Below are positions 1 through 4,346 of a stretch of 6,941 nt of DNA, in pieces. The number at the start of each line of letters is the position of its first letter. Positions within the stretch are counted from its first letter, which is position 1. This DNA is from DASSNR01 sp036278935. Lineage in GTDB: Bacteria > Gemmatimonadota > Gemmatimonadetes > Gemmatimonadales > Gemmatimonadaceae. The translations under genes were made by a program, and so were the position numbers. The stretch is taken from positions 1-6,941 of the forward strand of contig DASUKA010000047.1 of NCBI GenBank assembly GCA_036278935.1. The letters run 5' to 3'. The notes beneath the pieces are model-generated. The model saw only the letters and a list, made by a program, of their open reading frames with translations, did not search any database and was not told where the DNA came from.

Positions 1-1
1 C

Positions 2-469
2 GTCGCGGCGGTGAGTCCGATGCTGCGGCTCACGCACGGTGTTGCCATCCTCGCTGACACCATGAACCTGGATATGGCTGCGGGCCGGCTCATCATCCTC
101 GCGGTGCTGCTCGTGGCGCTCAGCGCTCTGCTGCTCTCGGCTGCGGGGATCTACGCGCTCATGTCCATCACCATCACACGCCGCCGGCGCGAAATCGGCA
201 TCCGCTCAGCGTTGGGAGGCCAACCCCGTCGGCTGCTCGCGAGCATTCTCTCCAGAGCGACGGGTCAGATTGCCATTGGAATCGTCATTGGCGTCGGGCT
301 CTCAGGCCTGACGGACCGGGCGATGGACGGTTGGATGATGCACGGGCAGGGCACGTACCTTCTTCCGGGAGTCGCCGCGCTCATGACGGCGGTCGGTCTC
401 GTCGCGGCGATCGGCCCCGCGCGCCGAGCACTTCGCATCCAGCCCACCGAAGCGCTGAAAGCGGAGTAG
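2..469 (+). CDS. ABC transporter permease, ADOP/MacB-FtsX type, C-terminal part (partial at 5' end)
   Basis: Frame 2 is open from the left edge to a TAG at 467-469, giving the last 155 residues; the true start lies upstream, so the GTG at 11 is only an internal codon. Three hydrophobic segments are visible: a long one that includes LLVALSALLLSAAGIYALMS, a second around QIAIGIVIGVGLSGL, and a third around GVAALMTAVGLVAAIGPARRA. The basic cytoplasmic stretch after the first segment, RRRREIGIRSALGG, and the ending PARRALRIQPTEALKAE are hallmarks of the FtsX-like permease domain of the 'acidobacterial duplicated orphan permease' group. Such proteins are usually about 800 residues, with two MacB-like core plus FtsX units, so this is the end of the second unit. 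They are thought to work with a separate ABC ATPase in export of unidentified substrates or in envelope stress. The family call is firm; the substrate cannot be inferred. Confidence 0.92.
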   Translation, partial: VAAVSPMLRLTHGVAILADTMNLDMAAGRLIILAVLLVALSALLLSAAGIYALMSITITRRRREIGIRSALGGQPRRLLASILSRATGQIAIGIVIGVGLSGLTDRAMDGWMMHGQGTYLLPGVAALMTAVGLVAAIGPARRALRIQPTEALKAE

Positions 470-484
470 CGATACGGGATGAGG

Positions 485-501
485 GGGTAGCGCCTCTACC
501 C
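485..501 (+). terminator. Weak hairpin after the permease gene
   Basis: GGGTAG (485-490) pairs perfectly with CTACCC (496-501) around a 5-base loop, beginning 15 bases after the permease stop. The following bases, GGGTTATTGG, are not a clean T run, so this is at best a weak intrinsic terminator. It lies between convergent genes and could act on either strand. Confidence 0.3.
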
Positions 502-511
502 GGGTTATTGG

Positions 512-604
512 TCAGGCGGCGCTCCTACGACGGCGCACCTTGACCGTGACATCGGCACCCGCGCGGGATAACATGTCGATCAGGGTGTCGATGCTGGATC
601 GTTC
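512..604 (-). pseudogene. C-terminal remnant of an XRE/HTH_37-type regulator or antitoxin
   Basis: In the minus-strand frame that ends at the TGA at 514-512, the last 30 codons include IDTLIDMLSRAGADVTVKVR and end in RRRRSAA. From memory this resembles the C-terminal end of XRE-family proteins of the HTH_37 type (HigA-like antitoxins and phage-controller-like regulators), where a 'S-hD-pL-hphL-pphG-pDV-h-h-V+' pattern follows the helix-turn-helix. No helix-turn-helix is encoded upstream in the same frame, because that DNA is the 3' part of the YCII/DGPF gene in another frame. The two frames overlap by about 25 bases. The fragment therefore appears to be a gene end left by a deletion or insertion, not an expressed gene. 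The exact left limit of homology is uncertain. The translation is seen directly; the family match is inferred. Confidence 0.42.
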
Positions 605-993
605 GATGCTAGCGCGCGTACAGCGCCGACCTGCTGTCGCACCTCGTCGATGTCCTGCACGGGGCGCACTTCCACGCACCCGGTGCGCACCCAGGGAAAG
701 TGCTCAGCGATGCGGAGAGCCTCTTCCATGTCGGTGGCCTCGATCAGGTTGAAGCCCCCCAGCACTTCCTTGGTCTCGGCGAACGGCCCGTCCACCGCTA
801 TGCGGCGGCCGTTGCGGATGCGCACCGATCGGGCCGTGTCCGGGCGGCCGAGCATCCGGGATTCCAGCAGCGTTCCCTCCCGGTGCAGTGCATCGGCGTG
901 CGCCAGGCAGTCGCGCATGGACGCGTTGAATTCGCTCGTGGGCATTGCATCCAGGAGCTCACTCTCGTTGTAGATCAGAAGCATGAACTTCAT
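580..993 (-). CDS. YCII-related / DGPF-domain protein
   Basis: A 137-residue soluble protein beginning MKFMLLIYN, the typical first beta strand of YCII-domain proteins. The signature DGPFAETKE is at residues 68-76, followed by GGF at 79-81 and the closing strand CVEVRP at 106-111. These are hallmarks of the DGPF subgroup (PF03795, COG3795), small ferredoxin-like-fold proteins of unclear biochemistry that are often encoded beside an ECF sigma factor of the ECF42 type. No sigma-factor gene is adjacent here. Domain homologues usually end near the 'RPVQDIDEVRQQVGA' stretch (111-124). The last 13 residues (VRALASNDPASTP) run into the DNA of the adjacent XRE-like remnant and may be a read-through tail. 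The ATG at 993 is preceded by GGGGGA about 6 bases upstream, a usable ribosome-binding site, so the start is secure. Confidence 0.9.
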   Translation of the reverse strand: MKFMLLIYNESELLDAMPTSEFNASMRDCLAHADALHREGTLLESRMLGRPDTARSVRIRNGRRIAVDGPFAETKEVLGGFNLIEATDMEEALRIAEHFPWVRTGCVEVRPVQDIDEVRQQVGAVRALASNDPASTP

Positions 994-1058
994 GCTGGTC
1001 CCCCAGTATTCTGATGACGATGGCAGGAGGTGACGGGGCGGTTCGCGCGACGACCCGA

Positions 1059-1086
1059 ATAATGTAATTCCGCCGCCGACTGTTCA
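1059..1086 (-). promoter_or_regulatory. Possible promoter of the YCII/DGPF gene
   Basis: On the minus strand, TGAACA (1086-1081) and CATTAT (1064-1059) are separated by 16 bases and each match the sigma70 consensus at 4 of 6 positions. A transcript starting near 1052 would have a leader of about 60 bases. This lies in the 133-base gap between the lipoprotein stop and the DGPF start, in which nothing else was identified. The call is weak. Confidence 0.28.
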
Positions 1087-1126
1087 CATCCACGCGGGAG
1101 GCACCGGAGTTTCCGCGAGGCGTGCG

Positions 1127-1714
1127 CTAGCTACCGCAAAGCACATCCGCCGGCCGCTGCGCTCCCGTCTCCCACCGCCGAGTGGGCGTCGCCAGCGAGG
1201 AGTTGCCTGGCAGGGTGTAGGTCGCGAGTACCCCCTCGATCGGCCAGGCGAGCTCGAACGTCAGCCATGCGCGGTCCAGCTTCGTTCCCTGCGGAACACC
1301 GAGATCCAGACGCAGCGTGTCGTTGAACGCGCGAACCGTGGTGTCGAGCATGGCATGCTCCCGCGTCAGGCCGACCAGCGGCGCGATGCGCGCGGCGCGG
1401 CTCTCGGACACGAGCCGCCACTTCCCCGTGCCGCTGCACGTCGCCAGTCCCGCGCGAAGCATCAGGTCCCAAGCGTCCGCCGTCCCCTGATAGGTGCGCA
1501 CGAGTCCGGTGGGCACGACGATATAGAGCCAGTCGCCGCGCACCGCGGCCGAGCCTTCGAGCCGCATCTGGATGCCGTACGCGCTGGGCATCGAGCTGGC
1601 GGCGAAGAGGATATCGCCCGTTGGCGCGCTGGCCATGCCGGAGCCGCCGTGCATCGCGGCGCAGCCGATCGCCACGATCGCGAGTGGCATGGCGGCAACG
1701 CAGCGCGGGGTCAT
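1127..1714 (-). CDS. Unrecognised exported protein, probable lipoprotein
   Basis: A 195-residue protein that I do not recognise. The N-terminus has one Arg (R4), then the hydrophobic run AAMPLAIVAIG and Cys18. AIGC is an acceptable though not ideal lipobox, so a membrane-anchored lipoprotein is likely. After a Gly/Ser/Ala-rich linker (19-32), the mature part holds alternating hydrophobic strands such as GDWLYIVVPTGLVRTYQG (60-77), AWLTFELAWPIEG (149-161) and LATYTLPG (163-170), suggesting a small beta-rich domain. Cys93 and Cys193 could form a disulfide. The frame is open upstream to 1954, but that extension overlaps the Uma2 gene and is low-complexity Arg/Ala/Gly. The ATG at 1714 lies about 23 bases from a predicted transcription start and directly precedes the signal-like sequence. 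There is no strong Shine-Dalgarno; Met9 (1690) is an alternative start. A promoter and palindromic operator lie directly upstream, so it is probably expressed alone and regulated. Confidence 0.72.
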   Translation of the reverse strand: MTPRCVAAMPLAIVAIGCAAMHGGSGMASAPTGDILFAASSMPSAYGIQMRLEGSAAVRGDWLYIVVPTGLVRTYQGTADAWDLMLRAGLATCSGTGKWRLVSESRAARIAPLVGLTREHAMLDTTVRAFNDTLRLDLGVPQGTKLDRAWLTFELAWPIEGVLATYTLPGNSSLATPTRRWETGAQRPADVLCGS

Positions 1715-1724
1715 CCGGCCATAT

Positions 1725-1742
1725 CTACTATGTACATAGTAG
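1725..1742. promoter_or_regulatory. 18-bp perfect palindrome, probable operator
   Basis: CTACTATGTACATAGTAG is its own reverse complement over all 18 bases. It begins one base beyond the predicted -10 of the lipoprotein gene and covers the predicted transcription start near 1737. A dimeric repressor bound here would block initiation. The size and symmetry suit winged-helix regulators such as PadR, BlaI/MecI or GntR/YtrA types, but I cannot assign one. No candidate regulator gene is in the window. Confidence 0.65.
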
Positions 1743-1743
1743 T

Positions 1744-1771
1744 ACAATGCACAGCATGCGCCGGTTGTCAA
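1744..1771 (-). promoter_or_regulatory. Promoter of the lipoprotein gene
   Basis: On the minus strand, TTGACA (1771-1766) is a perfect sigma70 -35. CATTGT (1749-1744) follows after 16 bases and keeps the A2, T3 and T6 of the -10 consensus. It starts 15 bases beyond the Uma2 stop and gives a leader of about 23 bases to the ATG at 1714. The overlapping palindrome at 1725-1742 strengthens the call. The -10 choice is less certain; TACTAT inside the palindrome is an alternative but lacks a spaced -35. Confidence 0.55.
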
Positions 1772-1785
1772 TCCTGCTGTGGCCG

Positions 1786-2388
1786 TCAGCCTTCCCGCAC
1801 CCGGCGCAGCCGCTCGGGCGATGCGGGTAGCTCGATTCCCTCGTAGATCTCGGCGAGCGTGAGGGTCAGCGCCGGGCACGGCACGCGCACGGCGGAGGCC
1901 CCGCCCTCCGCGCTCACCTCCTCCACCTGCCACGCCTGCCGATCGTCCCGCCAATGCCGCTCCACGCGCCGCGCGTCCTGCTCGACCATCAGATACGCGC
2001 GCAGGGAGTCGACGCGCCTGTACGCCTCGAGCTTCTCGCGCCGGTCGGTGCGGCGGGTGGATGGGGAGAGGACCTCGACGACGAGACAGGGATGGTAGAC
2101 GAACACCTCCGCGCCGGTGTGCTGCTCACAGTCCACGATGAGATCGGGATAGTAGAAGTCGTCGCCGATGCGGAGCTTCACGTCGTTGACGTAGACGCGG
2201 CACGGTCCTCCGCGCGCGGCCGCGAAGAGCCGCGTGGCGATGTTGAGCGCGATCTGGTTATGGCGCAGCGTTCCCCCGCTCATCGCGTACACTTCGCCGG
2301 CGACGAATTCGCGCCGCACGGGGCTCGTCTCTTCTGAGCGCAGGTACTCCTCGACGCTTAACAGGCGGTGGGCGGCGGGCTCGGTCAT
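1786..2388 (-). CDS. Uma2-family (DUF820) endonuclease-like protein
   Basis: A 200-residue protein with the full Uma2 pattern: the N-terminal LSVEEYL (10-16), FVAGEVYAMSGG (28-39), HNQIALNIATRL (43-54), then the PD-(D/E)XK-type core with YYPDLIVDC (79-87; Asp82), LVVEVLSPSTRRTD (102-115; Glu105) and EKLEAYR (118-124; Lys119). Length and motif order match the family, usually about 190 residues. Uma2 proteins are predicted to have a restriction-endonuclease-like fold. They are abundant in cyanobacteria and soil bacteria, and their role is not settled. All apparent key residues are kept, so the protein looks intact. The frame extends to an ATG at 2469, but those 27 extra residues do not resemble the family, whereas MTEPAAHRLLSVEEYL is a normal start. 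The start at 2388 lacks a clear Shine-Dalgarno and has TATACT six bases upstream. It lies 121 bases beyond the ATPase gene on the same strand. Confidence 0.88.
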   Translation of the reverse strand: MTEPAAHRLLSVEEYLRSEETSPVRREFVAGEVYAMSGGTLRHNQIALNIATRLFAAARGGPCRVYVNDVKLRIGDDFYYPDLIVDCEQHTGAEVFVYHPCLVVEVLSPSTRRTDRREKLEAYRRVDSLRAYLMVEQDARRVERHWRDDRQAWQVEEVSAEGGASAVRVPCPALTLTLAEIYEGIELPASPERLRRVREG

Positions 2389-2394
2389 GCATCG

Positions 2395-2400
2395 AGTATA
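2395..2400 (-). promoter_or_regulatory. Possible -10 element for a leaderless Uma2 transcript
   Basis: On the minus strand, TATACT ends six bases before the ATG at 2388, where transcription would begin at about the start codon. This fits the absence of a Shine-Dalgarno. The -35 region at the right spacing (TTCCGC) is poor. Confidence 0.25.
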
Positions 2401-2457
2401 TGTTCGGCGGGAGCGCCGCGGAAGCCGGATGCGCGCAGCGTCGGTGTCCGTTTCGAT

Positions 2458-2478
2458 CACCGGCTCCACGTGCCGGTG
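2458..2478 (-). terminator. Stem-loop after the ATPase gene
   Basis: On the minus strand, CACCGGC (2478-2472) and GCCGGTG (2464-2458) form a perfect 7-bp GC-rich stem with a 7-base loop, starting 31 bases after the ATPase stop. No T run follows (ATCGAAACGG), so it may be an mRNA 3'-end stabiliser or a non-canonical terminator. It separates the ATPase from the Uma2 gene. Confidence 0.38.
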
Positions 2479-2509
2479 CGCGCCACGATCGCGGGCGGCC
2501 AGAACGGCG

Positions 2510-4042
2510 TTATTTCCGTCGCGCCCGTACCCGCCGGGCCGCCGGTGGCGTCCGCCGCCCCCGGTACAGCTCCTCGAGCGTCCACGCTAGCACCGGGTGG
2601 CCATCCTGCTCCGCGCGGCGGCGGAAGTTCGCCGGGAAGCGCCTCCCGGTCGCGTAGAGGAATGGCGACTTCGCGCGCAACGCCTCGCGCGCCCACGCAT
2701 GGCCGGAGTTCGCCAGCGCCTGCAGGTCGCGCAGGTGCTTCTGGTGGACGGCCAGACCGAGCTGTCCCCACTTGATCGCCCCGGTGAGCATGCGCCCATC
2801 GGTGAGCCGCGCGACGATATCGACCTCGCGGGAAGCGCCCGTCCGATCCGTCCCCTCCCACCGGCTCCATTCGGCGATCATGGGGAGCTTGAGGCGGGTG
2901 CGGAGCCGATGGTACGCCTGTTCCACCATGCGCTCGAAGACGAGTCCCATGTAGCTGTCAATCTCGCGCGCGATATACGCGCTCCAGACGTCCCGCGCGT
3001 CGTTCTTCTCCAGCTCCGGGCGGTAGCGCTCGACGAGCGTCGCGTGAAAGCGCAGCGCTGGATCGGCGAGCGAGTACCGGAACGGCGCCTTCGGCCTGGC
3101 ATCGAAATTCCGGCCGGCAGCCACATAGCCGAGTGCGACCAGCCGGCCGAGCTTCTTGCGGAGTGGCGTTCCATTGGGGAGGCCCACGTACATGGCGATG
3201 TCGTTGAGCTGCGTCCGCCCCCCGCCCACGGCGCGCAGGATCGCTTTGTACTCCTCGGTATCGCGGAGTCCCCGCTCCTGATCGATCACCGTCTCCACCT
3301 GCGTGCGCACCTGCCCGCCCGGGCTGAGCACGTCGGCCGCGACGTTCTCCGGGAGCGACCGGTCCGCGCGAAGCGACCGCAGGTAACGGGGCGTGCCACC
3401 GTAGATCCCGTACGCGGTGGCGCACTCCTTCAGGCCCTCGCACGGCATGAGCGCGGCGGCATCCAGATAGTCGAACGGCTTGATGCGGAGCGTCTTGGCC
3501 AGACGTCCGTACAGCGGCGAATCGCCCGCCTGCAGGCTCTCCATGGTTCGCACAGCCGATCCGCTCAGCACCACGACGAAGGGGCGCCGGTCCTTGTGTA
3601 TGTCGTAGACAGCTGAGAGATGCGATGGGACGCCCTGCCCCGTGCCCATCAGATACTGGAACTCGTCGAGCACCACCACGAGCGGCTTGGGCGAGGCGAG
3701 CCCGAAGAGCAATCGGAACACGGTTCGCCACGTGGGAAAGTCAGCGGGATCGAGGTCGAGGTGGAACCGACGACCGATGGCCGCGAGCAGCTCGCGGCGA
3801 TTGACGGCGCCCGTACTCTCCGCCGCCACGAAGTAGAAGGTGCGCGACGCCGGCCAACTGTTGGTCAGCAGATAGGTCTTGCCGACGCGCCGGCGGCCGT
3901 ACACGAGCGCGAGCGTCGGGCCATCGATGGTGAGGAGGTCGCGAAGCGCTCGGCGCTCGCGATCCCGATCGACGAAGAGGTCTGGCACGTGACCGGGTGG
4001 GACAGGAGGTGATGAGGACATGTCGCCCCGTGGCCGGAGCAT
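2510..4042 (-). CDS. ATPase_2-type AAA/STAND-like ATPase with C-terminal DUF234 nuclease-like domain
   Basis: A 510-residue protein. LFVDRDRERRALRDLL (22-37) opens the ATPase_2 domain (PF01637). GRRRVGKT (49-56) is the Walker A, LVVVLDEF (121-128, Asp126/Glu127) the Walker B, and VVVLSGSAVRTM (156-167) the sensor-1 strand. A winged-helix segment spans about 265-310 (TQLNDIAMYVGLPNGTPLRKKLGRLVALGYV). The DUF234 region follows: FRYSLADPALRF (321-332), GLVFERMVEQAY (366-377), then REVDIVARLTDG (405-416, Asp408) and LTGAIKWGQ (419-427, Lys424). In relatives I recall an acidic residue where Ala422 stands, in a GECKW-like motif. The tail has nine Arg/Lys in its last 17 residues. Such proteins are common in archaea and scattered in bacteria; they are likely DNA-related ATPases of unknown role. 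The ATG at 4042 lacks a Shine-Dalgarno. Met8 (4021), with GGGG about five bases upstream, is an equally good start. Confidence 0.92.
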   Translation of the reverse strand: MLRPRGDMSSSPPVPPGHVPDLFVDRDRERRALRDLLTIDGPTLALVYGRRRVGKTYLLTNSWPASRTFYFVAAESTGAVNRRELLAAIGRRFHLDLDPADFPTWRTVFRLLFGLASPKPLVVVLDEFQYLMGTGQGVPSHLSAVYDIHKDRRPFVVVLSGSAVRTMESLQAGDSPLYGRLAKTLRIKPFDYLDAAALMPCEGLKECATAYGIYGGTPRYLRSLRADRSLPENVAADVLSPGGQVRTQVETVIDQERGLRDTEEYKAILRAVGGGRTQLNDIAMYVGLPNGTPLRKKLGRLVALGYVAAGRNFDARPKAPFRYSLADPALRFHATLVERYRPELEKNDARDVWSAYIAREIDSYMGLVFERMVEQAYHRLRTRLKLPMIAEWSRWEGTDRTGASREVDIVARLTDGRMLTGAIKWGQLGLAVHQKHLRDLQALANSGHAWAREALRAKSPFLYATGRRFPANFRRRAEQDGHPVLAWTLEELYRGRRTPPAARRVRARRK

Positions 4043-4078
4043 GGGGTCCGAACGCGGAGGAATGCCAAGTCGCTTTAC

Positions 4079-4096
4079 TACTATACTGGTATACTA
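4079..4096. promoter_or_regulatory. Imperfect palindrome over the ATPase -10
   Basis: TACTATACTGGTATACTA is symmetrical at 7 of 9 base pairs; the exceptions are C4081/C4094 and the central TG. It covers the predicted -10 of the ATPase gene and shares TACTAT half-sites with the palindrome at 1725-1742, so the same or a related regulator could bind both. Confidence 0.48.
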
Positions 4097-4108
4097 CTAT
4101 AGTAGCAA
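4080..4108 (-). promoter_or_regulatory. Promoter of the ATPase gene
   Basis: On the minus strand, TTGCTA (4108-4103, 4 of 6 consensus bases) and TATAGT (4085-4080, 5 of 6) are separated by exactly 17 bases. Transcription would start near 4073, giving a leader of about 31 bases to the ATG at 4042 or about 52 to Met8. Overlapping dyads and direct repeats suggest tight control. Confidence 0.58.
4094..4105. promoter_or_regulatory. 12-bp perfect palindrome in the ATPase promoter spacer
   Basis: CTACTATAGTAG is a perfect inverted repeat. It has the same CTACTAT/ATAGTAG arms as the 18-bp palindrome at 1725-1742 but lacks the six central bases. It occupies the -10/-35 spacer and the edge of the -35, and overlaps the neighbouring dyad by three bases, so two dimers could not easily sit side by side without contact. 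Confidence 0.5.
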
Positions 4109-4160
4109 TACTCTCGCATCGCGGTAGCCATAGTGTTGCAGCGGTAGCAATAGTTTTGTA
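4103..4160. repeat. Three 16-bp direct repeats, iteron-like
   Basis: The copies are TAGCAATACTCTCGCA (4103-4118), TAGCCATAGTGTTGCA (4125-4140) and TAGCAATAGTTTTGTA (4145-4160). Start-to-start spacing is 22 and then 20 bases, about two helical turns, so all copies face the same side of the DNA. With the GCGG before it, each of the last two copies forms a 20-base tandem unit (4121-4140 and 4141-4160) with 17 of 20 identical bases. The first copy contains the ATPase -35. The pattern suits an activator or oligomeric regulator reading direct repeats. Confidence 0.6.
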
Positions 4161-4231
4161 TCGCCGCCCGCTACATCCCGTGTGCCGCCGAGGAGAGCGA
4201 TGCATCGGTCAAGTATCCCCGCCTGATCGGC

Positions 4232-4261
4232 TTGCACAGACGCGACCCGCGTGTGCATGAT
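4232..4261 (+). promoter_or_regulatory. Weak promoter candidate for the propeller gene
   Basis: TTGCAC (4232-4237) and CATGAT (4256-4261) are separated by 18 bases; the -10 keeps 4 of 6 consensus bases. Transcription near 4268 would give a leader of about 80 bases. Other plus-strand -10-like hexamers (TATACT, TATAGT) lie at 4082-4103 but have poor -35 partners and would give leaders of about 240 bases. Confidence 0.22.
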
Positions 4262-4336
4262 CAACCTGCGCGTGCACCCGCCGGGGTACGCGCCCACGCG
4301 CTCCATCCGAGCGCCCTCCCGGAACACCGTACCGCC

Positions 4337-4341
4337 AGGGG
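4337..4341 (+). promoter_or_regulatory. Ribosome-binding site fixing the propeller start
   Basis: AGGGG lies five bases before the ATG at 4347. It supports this start over the in-frame ATG at 4392, which would remove most of the signal peptide's n-region. Confidence 0.55.
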
Positions 4342-4346
4342 CGACC

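Larger units (their letters stand above)
4043..4346. other. Divergent intergenic region between the ATPase and propeller genes
   Basis: No gene is supported in these 304 bases. Bases about 4074-4160 are distinctly AT-rich against GC-rich surroundings and hold the ATPase promoter, two dyads and three direct repeats, listed separately. Bases 4161-4346 are GC-rich and hold only a weak plus-strand promoter candidate and the ribosome-binding site of the propeller gene. Open frames crossing the region on both strands encode Arg/Ala-rich sequence without recognisable motifs. Confidence 0.7.

Noticed and set aside
1091..1124. An inverted repeat (CACGC...GCGTG) after the lipoprotein stop as a terminator.
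   Set aside because: The outer stem is only 5 bp, inner pairings compete with each other, and no T run follows on either strand.
1715..1954. An 80-residue N-terminal extension of the lipoprotein gene from the ATG at 1954.
   Set aside because: It overlaps the Uma2 coding region, is low-complexity Arg/Gly/Ala, and would bury the promoter, the palindrome and the signal-like sequence.
2389..2469. A 27-residue N-terminal extension of the Uma2 gene.
   Set aside because: It has no similarity to the family, and the normal family N-terminus begins at the ATG at 2388.
2597..3616. A 339-codon plus-strand open frame opposite the ATPase gene.
   Set aside because: The opposite strand has intact Walker A, Walker B and DUF234 motifs. 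This frame has none and lacks a supported start.
4103..4160. The repeats as a small CRISPR array.
   Set aside because: The 16-bp units are separated by only 4-6 bases, with no spacers of protospacer length and no cas genes nearby.
4236..4256. Short inverted repeats around ACGCG-ACC-CGCGT in the propeller leader region.
   Set aside because: The 5-bp arms of a CG-rich sequence are expected by chance here, and no known regulatory fold could be drawn.
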